The notes under the pieces were generated by a model, which worked only from the letters and a program-made list of their open reading frames with translations, did not search any database and was not told where the DNA came from. Made by a program: the position numbers and the translations under genes. A stretch of DNA of 64,000 nt, taken from contig CANGUG010000001.1 in assembly GCA_947457075.1 (NCBI GenBank), positions 124,001 to 188,000 on the forward strand, written 5' to 3'. The first letter of the stretch is position 1. Each line of letters starts with the position of its first letter. The stretch comes from Bacteroidota bacterium (lineage in GTDB: Bacteria; Bacteroidota; Bacteroidia; Chitinophagales; Chitinophagaceae). Of this stretch, positions 19,144 to 29,035 are shown one piece after another.

Positions 19144-20478
19144 TTATTTATTGAATTTGTCGTATTCGTTTTTGAAAAAATAATATCCATCTATTATAAA
19201 ACCATTTTTATAATCTCCTTCTATACTTATATCAAATCTTTTTGCAAAACTGGGGTGTTTTTCGTTGATCCATTTTCTAAATTTGTTGCCTTCTGCTTGT
19301 GTTTTAAATGGCAAATAAGTAAGGGGGTTCGCTTTTTCCTTTATGAGGTATAAGCTATCCTGATAGGCTATAAATAGCTTTGTGTTTTGTGGTGTCCACC
19401 ATCTAAAAAATTTAGAACCGAAATCTGAAACCCTTAAACAGCCAATGCTATTAGGTGTTCCCAGCATTCCTCTTGGTAAGTAATTCAATGCTATTTCATG
19501 AATACCATTTCTGCGCATTGCTTTAGGATAGGACTTATCAGGCTCCATTAATAAAAAATTAGGTAATTCAACCTTGCTATCGAAAATGGTAATTCTATTG
19601 TTTCCTCCACCTACTTCCTTATCTCTTTCAATATCCAAGGAATCATATTTCCTTTCTGACTCCCAATTTTTACTAGTAATTCTGTTTAATCCAGCATAGT
19701 AGCCTCTTCTTTGATAAGTAGGCGCATATTCAAAGGCTTTTTTATATTGATTGCCTTCAGCATCTTTTTCAAACATAAAATCCTGACGCTTTGCGGAGGT
19801 GGCGAACTTGCCCACCACTTTTAAAGTGTCTTTGCATGCTTCACACATTACCAACACCTGACCTACACCATACACTTGATCATTATTAATTGAATAAGCT
19901 CTTGCAATTGGAATAATTTTATATTTCCACACCTTCTCAATAAAATTGATAAAAGGTTCTGCTTTTTTCCCATACTGATTCCTAACAGTTGCATAAATTT
20001 TAGTGAGATTTGCCTCTGAGTAAAGCGTGGTGTCAATTTGTGCTAAAATTGATTTATTGATAAAACTAAACTCTTTTAAAGTGGTTAAGCTGGGGTATAT
20101 CTCATAAATACCGGAGGTTTTTTTAGCATAAGAAAGTGAATTAAAATCACCCACTATAAATCGGTTTCTGTAAGGATTTTGGATAGGTAATGAATCGTTA
20201 AACAATTCCTGATAACTATACCCCACTTTAGTTCCTTTTTCCCAAAAACTTGAATCTTTTAATAATGCCAAATAGCACGGGTTATTAATATACCTTGCTC
20301 TAATTTCTTCCACCGTTAAAGAATCAATATTTTTAACGCCAGCAATTTCATTCGAGATTGAATCTACTTTGATTTGCTTTTTGACAGTCGAATTGGAAAA
20401 CAAATTAGTTTTGTTCTTAACAACAAGAACAACTATTATTAAGGTAATCAAAACACCGCCCCATTTAATATATTTCAT
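19144..20478 (-). CDS. L,D-transpeptidase-like (YkuD fold) membrane-anchored protein
   Basis: About 444 residues with one N-terminal membrane anchor (about 7-23). Near residues 320-350 is a YkuD-like catalytic block: IHEIALNYLPRGMLGTPNSI, then GCLRV. The S-x-GC-x-R motif supplies the catalytic Cys. The usual HG at the start of the block is replaced by HE. The C-terminal 60 residues form a separate small domain. The predicted reaction is formation or exchange of 3-3 cross-links, or linking of a protein to peptidoglycan. A TTG precedes the chosen ATG by one codon. It lies 8 bp upstream of the M23 gene, consistent with a cut-and-join pair. Confidence 0.78.
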   Translation of the reverse strand: MKYIKWGGVLITLIIVVLVVKNKTNLFSNSTVKKQIKVDSISNEIAGVKNIDSLTVEEIRARYINNPCYLALLKDSSFWEKGTKVGYSYQELFNDSLPIQNPYRNRFIVGDFNSLSYAKKTSGIYEIYPSLTTLKEFSFINKSILAQIDTTLYSEANLTKIYATVRNQYGKKAEPFINFIEKVWKYKIIPIARAYSINNDQVYGVGQVLVMCEACKDTLKVVGKFATSAKRQDFMFEKDAEGNQYKKAFEYAPTYQRRGYYAGLNRITSKNWESERKYDSLDIERDKEVGGGNNRITIFDSKVELPNFLLMEPDKSYPKAMRRNGIHEIALNYLPRGMLGTPNSIGCLRVSDFGSKFFRWWTPQNTKLFIAYQDSLYLIKEKANPLTYLPFKTQAEGNKFRKWINEKHPSFAKRFDISIEGDYKNGFIIDGYYFFKNEYDKFNK

Positions 20479-20586
20479 CAAAAAATAGAATTATCATTAA
20501 AAACTGATCATAGGGGATCATAAATATAATAAATATTTAATAAATAGCCTGTTATGACTGGGCTTTAAAAGGTTTATGATTTCTTT

Positions 20587-21375
20587 TTATTGAATACTGC
20601 TAAAAAAAGAAAGCAGTTGATCTACTTCTGAATTCCAAAACACATAATTATGTTGGCCATTTTTAGGAAAATCAAAATTTACCCTTAGGGTTGGATTTTC
20701 TTTTAAGAGCTTATCTCTCAATGAGATAGATTGTTGCACAGGCACCACTTGATCCTTCATTCCATGGGCAATAAAAATTGGATGTTTAAACTCCTTTGCA
20801 CGCAGGGTAATATTATTGTCCCCCAACCAATTTCCTTTGTTCGTATTATAAGGACCAAGTGCTTTTATCATTAGAGGATCCTCCTTTTGTAAGGTTGGAT
20901 CATAGTCGCCCGATAAACAAGCTGCGCCAGAAAAAATGCTAGGATTTTCTAGCATCAATAGGGCAGCACCTCTTGCGCCTGTTGATAAACCCAAAACAAA
21001 TGTTTTATATTGACTTGATAAGTATTTTTTTTCAAATATTTTTTTTACAACAGTATCCATGATCCAGGTTCTAGTAGGATATTTTTTGACCATTGCATTT
21101 GTTTGAGGAAAAAACTGTTTCAGGTAAAGACTCTTCTGAACATCGATAAATATTAAATTAAAGCCTTGACGTTTTGCTTTTTCACAAAGCGTTGTTTGGG
21201 TACACCATTGCAAATCGTCAAATCCATAGCCAGGCAGTACCAATAAATTGTATTTGGGTGATTTTGCGTACTTAATAGTAATAGATACAGGCAATCCATT
21301 ATACGACTTTATAAAACCAGTGTCTTTGGTGTTTGTTGAAAATAAGATATTTAAAAGGAGTCCAACTAATAACAT
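20587..21375 (-). CDS. Alpha/beta hydrolase (esterase-like)
   Basis: The protein has 262 residues and a hydrophobic N-terminus that may be a signal or anchor. A complete catalytic triad is visible: GLSTGA nucleophile elbow (Ser131), Asp208 in HGMKDQVVP, and His242 in GQHNYVFW. The region around SGDYDP resembles the esterase D / feruloyl esterase group. The predicted activity is ester hydrolysis in the periplasm; a cell-wall acyl group is one possible substrate given the neighbours. It lies 9 bp downstream of the serine hydrolase gene and is probably in the same transcript. The 105-bp gap below it precedes the L,D-transpeptidase-like gene. Confidence 0.8.
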   Translation of the reverse strand: MLLVGLLLNILFSTNTKDTGFIKSYNGLPVSITIKYAKSPKYNLLVLPGYGFDDLQWCTQTTLCEKAKRQGFNLIFIDVQKSLYLKQFFPQTNAMVKKYPTRTWIMDTVVKKIFEKKYLSSQYKTFVLGLSTGARGAALLMLENPSIFSGAACLSGDYDPTLQKEDPLMIKALGPYNTNKGNWLGDNNITLRAKEFKHPIFIAHGMKDQVVPVQQSISLRDKLLKENPTLRVNFDFPKNGQHNYVFWNSEVDQLLSFFSSIQ

Positions 21376-21384
21376 GACTTAGAT

Positions 21385-22557
21385 TTATTTTTGCATTGTT
21401 TTTTTCTCTTTTTCATAATTATACAAAACCTTGCTCAGTTGCCTGAAAAAATCAACGCCCGGACTTGTATAATAGGCTCTTCGGCGGTAATAGTATTTAT
21501 TGCTTGCGTTGTATAGGGAGACAGATAAAAAATATTTAACCTTGTTTTTTTCATCTGTAAAGTACATGATATCAGAAATATACCCTCCCGCATTTCCGTT
21601 TTTGCTATATATTTTTATGCTGCTATCGTTATTGTTAAGTAAACTAGGAGGCAATAAATATTTATGATAATGATTGGGGTAGCTACTGTATTCGGGGATT
21701 GACTTTGGAAAAGAAGAAATGGTTTGTTTAAAATAATGCAGGTTGGCTTCACTTATATTTAATGTAGGTATGCTGTTGGTTGCTGCTGGATAAAACAACT
21801 TTTTCATTAACTGATGAAGTGAGTATAAACTTACTAGATTATTCGTTTTTGCCGCCGATTCATTTAAATAAATACTTTGCGCATTGTCTTTCAAACTATC
21901 CGTTTGACAATGAATAGCATATTTCAAATTAGTGCCTTCTTTTATAAATGTAATGCCTCCGTGTATTAGCGCTTTTTCACCACTACAACCGGTATAAAAT
22001 CTGTTGCGTAAAATAATATTGGACAAATTAAGTGCACTCATTCTTTTATTAAAATGAGTGGGGCCGACAAAATTATAAAAGAAATTATAAGCATCATTAT
22101 TACTCATAATAAGCATTTCTTTATACAAGATGTCTAAATTAGGTTGGGGTTTACGATTCACATAGTTGTCTGTTCCTATATCACAAGAACAGGTTTTGCT
22201 TTCGATGGGTGTTTGTAATTGAATGTCAAATTTATCCTGAAAACCAGAAAGCATTTCTAAGGAAATCAAAGCCAAAGGAAATTTTATTAAACTGGCTGGA
22301 TGAAAATAATATTTGTCCTTATAAAGGGCATATTCATTTAATACCAAGCCACTTTGCTGCTCATTGACAGCGGTAAAATGAATTTGTAAGTGGTACTTTT
22401 CAGGATTTGCCAATACCTGATCAACGATGGGTTCCTTTCCTTTAATGATAGATAAAAATTCAGTTGCATCATGCATAACCACTGACTGCCCAAAAGTAAT
22501 ATTGCAAAATAATATTACTACTGTCATGAGCAGTATATTGGTTATTCTATTTATCAA
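21385..22557 (-). CDS. Beta-lactamase-fold serine hydrolase
   Basis: The protein has 390 residues. The active-site motifs of the class A beta-lactamase/penicillin-binding protein fold are present: SLIK (Ser89, Lys92), SNN (152-154), and a KNG-like triad in SKNGNAGGY. It is longer than a true beta-lactamase and is more likely a peptidoglycan DD-peptidase or esterase relative. The start used is a TTG: it gives a signal peptide with a basic start (MINRITNILLMTVVILF) and cleavage near FGQ. The first ATG, ten codons in, would leave the signal peptide without a positive charge. It follows the permease fusion gene with a 2-bp gap. Confidence 0.8.
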   Translation of the reverse strand: MINRITNILLMTVVILFCNITFGQSVVMHDATEFLSIIKGKEPIVDQVLANPEKYHLQIHFTAVNEQQSGLVLNEYALYKDKYYFHPASLIKFPLALISLEMLSGFQDKFDIQLQTPIESKTCSCDIGTDNYVNRKPQPNLDILYKEMLIMSNNDAYNFFYNFVGPTHFNKRMSALNLSNIILRNRFYTGCSGEKALIHGGITFIKEGTNLKYAIHCQTDSLKDNAQSIYLNESAAKTNNLVSLYSLHQLMKKLFYPAATNSIPTLNISEANLHYFKQTISSFPKSIPEYSSYPNHYHKYLLPPSLLNNNDSSIKIYSKNGNAGGYISDIMYFTDEKNKVKYFLSVSLYNASNKYYYRRRAYYTSPGVDFFRQLSKVLYNYEKEKKTMQK

Positions 22558-22559
22558 GG

Positions 22560-25013
22560 TTACTCATTTCTGGCTATTTGTAAATTACTTTCCCCGTGTG
22601 CTGAATTATATCCTAATGAAAAAGGTAATGGTCTTTTTTCTAAACTATCGTATGATTTCTTTAAGTCAGGCTGAAAAGCATATTCAAATAAATTAATTAG
22701 TCTATTATAGACACCATACAGGGTTACTTTTTTAGAAGCTTCTACAAAATATTTATACGGAACGCCTGTATCATCTTGAATATGAAATTTTGAATTATTC
22801 ACTAGAAAACTTCTTATGGTGGAAAAATTTGCCGAGTGCATTAAATAAGAAGCCGCTTTGTTAAAGGAATACATATTATTGTCCTTTTTAGCTACCCATT
22901 CAAAAAATTTAGGATCTTTTTTCATTTGCTCATCCGACAAATCCTTGGAAAAGTAATAGATATGTGATTGTTTATGATTCGGTAATTCAAAATCAGCAAT
23001 AAATACATTGGGGGTTGCTCCATTCGTTACCTCATCAATTTCTCCTGTAGTTGCATTCCAAACACCCATTTTAGCATTGGTAATTTTACAGTTAATTCTT
23101 TTTAAGTAAAAAATAATAACGTCTGCCAATCCTTTATCCTGAAATTGTCTATGCATATCCTTGGTTCTGAAAAAACCTAAGCGAGAAGTATAAAAGAATA
23201 TCTCGGGTGTCTTTGCCAAAAAACTATCAATATTGTTTTCAGAAAAAATAAAAGACTCTTTAGACACTGCCTTTTCTAAACCCACTAAAATATAATTATC
23301 TGCATTGTCATAAAGTGTTCCTGCAAAAGCAATATCTGGACCACTAAAAGGATAAAAAACACTATAGTGCTCCTTATTCAAATAGGGCGCTACCTCAGAT
23401 TTAACCCAGGTACTCATGGGGGCTAATGTTTTTTCGTAATGTCTATTCCAATCAGTATTTAAATTATTAAATATTGTTCTTTTTCTATCCGTCATATTGC
23501 TGGTATCCAATCCGGCTATTTTTGTGGCTCTGGTATCAAAAACATTGTCTTTAAACTTGGACACATGTGATAGCGTATCCGCTTGTTGCAAAGTGTCCGT
23601 TGTTGAATTATTGGTATTATTTTGGTTATTATTCCCCGCACAGGAGCCTAAAAGCACCATGATTCCTACTGCAATAAGTGTTGTGTTAATTTTATTTTTA
23701 TTTGATTTTGCCATAAAGTAAATGATTGCGCCTAGGATTAAAAATATAAAACTATAAATAGCTTCGTTGGGTTTAGAAGTAACTACATGATACATAATCC
23801 AAATATTGAATACTGCATATAAAATGGGAGGAAGCGGATAAAAAGGCACTTTAATAGGACGTTCAATATTAGGGTGCTTGTACCTAAGTACCATTAAAGA
23901 TACGGCAGTTAGGGTGGTGAAAAAGCAAAGAATTAACCCCATTGTAGAAATGATAAATTCAAAACTGCTGGTTGCTAAAATGACAATGGAAATAATGGCC
24001 TGGGTAATAATGGAACGGTAAGGCGCACCCTTGGTATTGCTTTTTGCAAAAAATGAAAAGAAGGGATAATCCTGTGAAATGGTATGAATGACCCTTGGCC
24101 CAACCATTATTAATGCACTAATGGAAGAAATTAAAAAGAAAGAAATTAAGGAGGAGATAAGTATAGCTCCATTTTTAGTAAATAAATTATGTGCTACGTT
24201 AAAAACAAAATCTTCTTTTCCTATCATTTCAGAAGGGGCGCTTGACAATACAAAAACCAAGTTAAGTAAGGTATAAATGACAATGACTGTTAAAACACCA
24301 AATAAAATAGACCTTGGAACAACTTTCTTGGGATTCTTAATATCATCAATAATATAGGAGGATGCGTTCCAACCTGAATAAGCATAGGAAACATAAATCA
24401 ATCCCACCCAAAATGCAGGAGAAAGTATTTCCGTTTTAAAATCACCTAGTACTAAAAATTGGTTGCCAATAACAGTAGGAGGAACTCCTTTTTCAAAGAA
24501 ATAAACCGAAATAAAACCAAAAACAATAAACAGTATCAACAATAAAATTTTAGAAAAGGAAGTGAATATTTGCAGCTTTGAACTATGCGATAAGCTGATA
24601 CAATGAACTGTGGTAATGATTAATATTAATGGAATAGAGATATATAGTGGATTTATCGTAAGATGGCTTAGGTCGATAAAGTACTTTGAAAAAGCATGTG
24701 CTGCTGCTGCAATGGGAGCGGCAAAGCCAACAATGGAAGAAGTCCAACCAGATAAAAATCCCACTTGATTGCCAAATGCCTGCCTTAAAAAATTATACTC
24801 ACCACCGGACTTTGGATAGGCCGCACTTAATTCGGCATAACAAAATGAGCCATTTAAAGCTAAAAATCCACCAAATAGCCAAAGTACAATTATAGTAATA
24901 TAACTATGTAAATCTATTAATTGAAAACCAAGGGATGTAAATACACCCACGCCAATCATATTGGCCACGACCACCGAATAGGCAGTATTAAACCCAACCT
25001 TTACTCTCTCCAT
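22560..25013 (-). CDS. Amino acid permease fused in frame to a periplasmic lipoprotein
   Basis: The frame encodes 817 residues in two parts. Residues 1-433 are an APC-superfamily amino acid permease: 12 membrane segments, the N-terminal GVGVFTSLGFQL region, and YPKSGGEYNFLRQAFG. Residues 434-817 begin MAKSNKNKINTTLI and run into a perfect lipobox, LLGSC. They form a domain paralogous to the lipoprotein at 16898-18073. No stop codon separates the halves. An ATG at 23714 could start the lipoprotein on its own. Topology agrees with a real fusion: a permease ends in the cytoplasm, and the extra segment would carry the tail to the periplasm. It may be one protein, a cleaved one, or two products from one frame. 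Confidence 0.85.
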   Translation of the reverse strand: MERVKVGFNTAYSVVVANMIGVGVFTSLGFQLIDLHSYITIIVLWLFGGFLALNGSFCYAELSAAYPKSGGEYNFLRQAFGNQVGFLSGWTSSIVGFAAPIAAAAHAFSKYFIDLSHLTINPLYISIPLILIITTVHCISLSHSSKLQIFTSFSKILLLILFIVFGFISVYFFEKGVPPTVIGNQFLVLGDFKTEILSPAFWVGLIYVSYAYSGWNASSYIIDDIKNPKKVVPRSILFGVLTVIVIYTLLNLVFVLSSAPSEMIGKEDFVFNVAHNLFTKNGAILISSLISFFLISSISALIMVGPRVIHTISQDYPFFSFFAKSNTKGAPYRSIITQAIISIVILATSSFEFIISTMGLILCFFTTLTAVSLMVLRYKHPNIERPIKVPFYPLPPILYAVFNIWIMYHVVTSKPNEAIYSFIFLILGAIIYFMAKSNKNKINTTLIAVGIMVLLGSCAGNNNQNNTNNSTTDTLQQADTLSHVSKFKDNVFDTRATKIAGLDTSNMTDRKRTIFNNLNTDWNRHYEKTLAPMSTWVKSEVAPYLNKEHYSVFYPFSGPDIAFAGTLYDNADNYILVGLEKAVSKESFIFSENNIDSFLAKTPEIFFYTSRLGFFRTKDMHRQFQDKGLADVIIFYLKRINCKITNAKMGVWNATTGEIDEVTNGATPNVFIADFELPNHKQSHIYYFSKDLSDEQMKKDPKFFEWVAKKDNNMYSFNKAASYLMHSANFSTIRSFLVNNSKFHIQDDTGVPYKYFVEASKKVTLYGVYNRLINLFEYAFQPDLKKSYDSLEKRPLPFSLGYNSAHGESNLQIARNE

Positions 25014-25063
25014 TATTTGTTATTGTATTATATATGAATTTGTAATATTATTAATTTAAAGCA

Positions 25064-27079
25064 TTACTCGATAATGCTACTTATTAAATCGATGGTTATT
25101 TCATTACCGATATCCAAGTAATTGAATTTTTCAGGCGCTTCGTCAATTGTTCCACCAGAATAATAAATACCGCTTGCACCAATAGGCACTAGCTGTCCAG
25201 CTTGAACTTCATAATTCAAATTAATGACTAAACTTGGGCAACATCCCATATCCGTTTTTTTGTACCCATAGAATTTAACATCATATTGACCTTTACTATT
25301 TACTTGCCCTGTGAAATAGGGATTCGTAAATGAAGTCACTCCGTAGCGTTTCATTATTGCTTTACAAATTGTATTATTCGTATTTAAATCACTTGTTTCT
25401 CTATAGCCGTTTGATTTATAATCCCAAATAAACATTTTTGTAACAACGCTGTACTTGCTTTGGTAAGTCACTGCCAAAAAAGAATTGTTATCATCAAAAA
25501 TTGATTCAAGAGTGATATTGGATACTGTTATATTAGTAAAAAAGATTTTTAGAAAGTCAGCTTTAGTGTAATTGCTGGTAGGATTTTCTTTTAATTTTTC
25601 AAATATTTCATCATTAGGTGTTTCATTGGTAATTAAAATTTTGCTTGCCAGCAATCTCGAAAAATTATCCAATCTTTCTCCTAAATCAGCATAAAAATCT
25701 TTACGTTCTATTATTTGCTTTACCATTTGAAACCTTAATGAATCAATCAATTTGGAAAGCCCTTGCTTAGAAGCCTCTATTGTTTTAGCAAAAACAGGAT
25801 AATCCATTTCTTTAAACTCCTCTATAAAATTGACTAGCCCATTTTTTTCAGGCTTGGTTGCATCTTTGATTATATATTGCTCCCATACAGTAAATAGTTT
25901 TTTCCGAATTAATTCAACATTGGGTCTATTGGTATTTTTATAATTGGAGACAAACTGAATTAACACATTTAAATCATTCGTTGTGTTGGCTTCGGTGTAT
26001 TCTAAATTGTAGATTTTATTATTACAAGAATCAATATATTCTGTGATAAGGGTGCTTGAGTGAAACTTCTGTAATTTACCCAAATAGTTGATTAATGCTG
26101 TTTTGTTATTTGATTGTAGTGTAGGTTCAAAATACATTTGAGCAATGGTATCCTCCAATCCATCTTTATGGACCGTTATTGGATATTTAGATAAAAACCA
26201 TTCGTAACTGACTGCCTTATTGTTGGATTTAGCTACAAAGTAGTCACGATCCTCTGCGATTTGTTTTGCTTTTTTAACCTGATCGGCTTGAGGATATTTT
26301 AATACAAACTTTTCTAATAAATATACACCCGTGTCAGCAACTGCTTTGTCAAATTCTCTTTTTTCAATTTCTTTTTTTGCTTGGGTAGTATATTTTGTAT
26401 TTGGGTACTTTAACGTAAAACTATTTAATTTTTCGATGCCTGATGAAGCAAGGGCAGCATTGAATTCAAGTAAAATAATTTTTACTTTAGCATCATTTAT
26501 AAAAATTCCGTTCTTAAATTTATTTCTATAAAAATTATACGCATCAATTTCATTCACTTTTGAAACGGAATCAAAATAAAGCTTATCAAGTTTGTCTTCA
26601 ACCATTGAGCTGGTAGTGCTGAGGTTTGGAACAAAATAATTAAACTTGAATAGTTCATACTTTGCAATGGAGCGTTCGTCTGTTATATAATCCTTCCACA
26701 TTAGGTTGGTATAGCCCATCAATAAACTATCTAAGGTGTAAATAGTATTAATAGACAATTCATTTTTTAAAAAAATATTATCCTCCTCACTTAAATTTTC
26801 ATAAACTGATTTAGACCTGGTTAAAAACGAAAAGCAGTTTTGTAATACTTCTAAGGGAATTGTATTCTTTTGAAATTCATTTTGTACTAATTGTGATTTT
26901 GCATATCCCACAAGTGCAGAAACACTGTTTGAATCCTTTTGTAACACTTCGCCAAATAATTCCAATGCTTTTTCGAATTTTGACTCCGATAAAGCTTTTG
27001 CCGCACGTCGTACTTTTTGGGCTGAGATTTCGGTTGATAGCAATATCGAGAAGAAAAGAATGTATAAAAATTTATGCAT
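25064..27079 (-). CDS. Secreted tetratricopeptide-like protein of unknown function
   Basis: The protein has 671 residues with a signal peptide ending at ISAQ (about 20). Immediately after is a TPR-like pair (RAAKALSESKFEKALELFGEVL). A long helical region follows, with repeats of the type fxxKYPxxxxxxxAKxxxE at about 220-270. The C-terminal 150 residues look beta-rich (for example VNSKGQYDVKFYGYKK). I do not recognise a specific family. It is likely a periplasmic or outer-membrane-associated scaffold. It lies between the permease fusion and a WG-repeat lipoprotein, with short gaps, so all are probably co-expressed. Confidence 0.6.
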   Translation of the reverse strand: MHKFLYILFFSILLSTEISAQKVRRAAKALSESKFEKALELFGEVLQKDSNSVSALVGYAKSQLVQNEFQKNTIPLEVLQNCFSFLTRSKSVYENLSEEDNIFLKNELSINTIYTLDSLLMGYTNLMWKDYITDERSIAKYELFKFNYFVPNLSTTSSMVEDKLDKLYFDSVSKVNEIDAYNFYRNKFKNGIFINDAKVKIILLEFNAALASSGIEKLNSFTLKYPNTKYTTQAKKEIEKREFDKAVADTGVYLLEKFVLKYPQADQVKKAKQIAEDRDYFVAKSNNKAVSYEWFLSKYPITVHKDGLEDTIAQMYFEPTLQSNNKTALINYLGKLQKFHSSTLITEYIDSCNNKIYNLEYTEANTTNDLNVLIQFVSNYKNTNRPNVELIRKKLFTVWEQYIIKDATKPEKNGLVNFIEEFKEMDYPVFAKTIEASKQGLSKLIDSLRFQMVKQIIERKDFYADLGERLDNFSRLLASKILITNETPNDEIFEKLKENPTSNYTKADFLKIFFTNITVSNITLESIFDDNNSFLAVTYQSKYSVVTKMFIWDYKSNGYRETSDLNTNNTICKAIMKRYGVTSFTNPYFTGQVNSKGQYDVKFYGYKKTDMGCCPSLVINLNYEVQAGQLVPIGASGIYYSGGTIDEAPEKFNYLDIGNEITIDLISSIIE

Positions 27080-27090
27080 AAAGTAAAACG

Positions 27091-28971
27091 TTAGTTAAAA
27101 TAAAATGAAAGGTTGTCCATACCTAAATAAATTTTGCAAGCACTACTATTATTATAAAATACATTATTGTTTGTTGTATTCCAGCCAGCTGTTAACAACT
27201 TTTGTTGTAGTTTATTTTTAAATATTGTTTTATCAATTTTACCTAAATCATATTTAATATTTACCTGGGTTAAACGCGCGTTAAGATTTAATGCAAAATC
27301 TACAATAGTGGTTTGATCGGTAAAAATTGGATCCTGGCCCATAATGGGGGTTTTTAAACCCTGATCAAAAGAGAAACTATAAGTATAAACTATGCCTCCC
27401 GTGTTTTTATAGGTAGTATATGTATTATTATATTCACTTAAAAAAGGATAATTATCAGTATAAGTAGGTTCCTCTGTATTATCATAGTAACCTTCCGCTT
27501 TGGGGGTAAAGCCCTCAAAGCCTTCATTGTCGATTTGTTCAATTGTTGAATTGCTTTTGTTGCTTTTATTTGAATATATATCGCTAGGCCTTTTTGTAGC
27601 TCCTACGTAAAATTCAAAATAATAATTATCGTGGGAAGAGGCATAATTTTCTTGCGATACATAGGGTAAATTAGGAAACTTAGCAATTACTTGTTGGATA
27701 TTGCTATTACGATTCACTCCTAACAATTCTCTTGAAGTAATATAATTAAATCCATTTTGAAAAGCTTTGTCAAATTCAAAATATTTAGACTCAATGGTAA
27801 AGTTATTCATTACTATTTCCGGTGATTCATAAAAGCTATACACATCGGCATATCCATATACATTGAGAAAGTTATGATTATGTGCAATGATGTAGGAGTC
27901 TTTTGATATTTCATTTCCTTCCTCGTTGATAATATCAAATTTTGCATTGGACTTTATGGCCATAAATCTCTTAGAAGCCAATGGCAATAAAGCTTCATAC
28001 TCATCAAAGCTTTTGATAAGTTCACCCTTATTATTATACAACTTGGCTTTCTTATCTATTTGAGCTGTGATGAATCCTGATTTAGAGATAACTGGTTCGC
28101 TTGTAAATTTAAACCTTAGATCACCAATAACTTCTTGTTTAGTATTAATGACGCCCCATTCGTTTTCCTCATTTTTCACAGCAATCATTTCCGCACTCAT
28201 CATTGAAATGCCAGTGTATTTATTGTTCTTTATTATTTTTTCGTTTTTAAAATCGGTTAGGCCATAATATATTTTGTTGTCGGTGCCCTTTTTGCCAAAT
28301 GCAATATTATTATTGGAGACAGGCAGATAAGAGGTTTCGGTTTCGCCCTTATACACCGTTTCCCCCTTTTTATTAATAACAAGCAGTTGATTATTGTCCG
28401 TAATCACTCTTGCCATATCATTGACGAAATTTTCACACTGGGTATAAATTGGTTTAATCACCAATTCCCCTTTGTTATTTAAATAGCCCCACTTTTCATT
28501 ATCTGCCTTAAATCGTATCAAACCATCCGACATTACACCCACTCTTAATACTTCATACTCTTTTACTTTTGATAAATTAGGTATGATTTTTTCGCCCTTT
28601 TTATCAATTAAAGAAAGTTGGCCCTGTTCATCTCTCACCACCGCTACATTTTCATAAAAAGGAGTCCCGCCTGCAAATTCATTATCAATAAGCGGTTTCA
28701 CTATTTTGTTGTCAACGGTCCAGTATTTTATTTTACCTTCTATGGTAATTTCAGTAATCACGCCATTGATCGGTAATATTTCGGAGGTAGCAGGAAAAGC
28801 TTCATCAGCAATGATATTTCCATCGTAATCAATTAAACTTACCCTTTTATCCTCTTTCTTATATTTTACAGGTAAAAAGTCAAAAAGTTGTTGTTTTGGC
28901 TTGTCTCCGCAGGACATTAAAAAAAAGGAGCACAACAAGAAAAACCCAAGGATGTGACGAGTGGATTTCAT
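27091..28971 (-). CDS. WG-repeat lipoprotein
   Basis: The protein has 626 residues with a lipoprotein signal ending in LMSC (Cys21). Residues of about 30-350 carry several WG-type repeats, beta-hairpin units with the pattern W-G-x-(I/L)-N-x-x-G-x-x-(I/V): WGYLNNKGELVI, WGVINTKQEVIG, and weaker copies such as LSLIDKKGEKII, LLVINKKGETVY and KLYNNKGELI. The C-terminal third is a different domain with a tyrosine- and asparagine-rich linker (about 480-520). WG repeats probably form a beta-propeller or solenoid used for binding. It is predicted to face the periplasm or cell surface. Function unknown. Confidence 0.78.
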   Translation of the reverse strand: MKSTRHILGFFLLCSFFLMSCGDKPKQQLFDFLPVKYKKEDKRVSLIDYDGNIIADEAFPATSEILPINGVITEITIEGKIKYWTVDNKIVKPLIDNEFAGGTPFYENVAVVRDEQGQLSLIDKKGEKIIPNLSKVKEYEVLRVGVMSDGLIRFKADNEKWGYLNNKGELVIKPIYTQCENFVNDMARVITDNNQLLVINKKGETVYKGETETSYLPVSNNNIAFGKKGTDNKIYYGLTDFKNEKIIKNNKYTGISMMSAEMIAVKNEENEWGVINTKQEVIGDLRFKFTSEPVISKSGFITAQIDKKAKLYNNKGELIKSFDEYEALLPLASKRFMAIKSNAKFDIINEEGNEISKDSYIIAHNHNFLNVYGYADVYSFYESPEIVMNNFTIESKYFEFDKAFQNGFNYITSRELLGVNRNSNIQQVIAKFPNLPYVSQENYASSHDNYYFEFYVGATKRPSDIYSNKSNKSNSTIEQIDNEGFEGFTPKAEGYYDNTEEPTYTDNYPFLSEYNNTYTTYKNTGGIVYTYSFSFDQGLKTPIMGQDPIFTDQTTIVDFALNLNARLTQVNIKYDLGKIDKTIFKNKLQQKLLTAGWNTTNNNVFYNNSSACKIYLGMDNLSFYFN

Positions 28972-29035
28972 ATCAATAAATATTAAATTTTATTGATATA
29001 AAGGTAGGACAATCCTAATTTATTTAGAAAAAATC

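Noticed and set aside
21385..22557. A true class A beta-lactamase resistance gene
   Set aside because: Although SxxK, SxN and KxG motifs exist, the typical ExxLN omega-loop pattern was not found, the protein is too long, and the neighbours are cell-wall genes; a penicillin-binding-like hydrolase is more likely.
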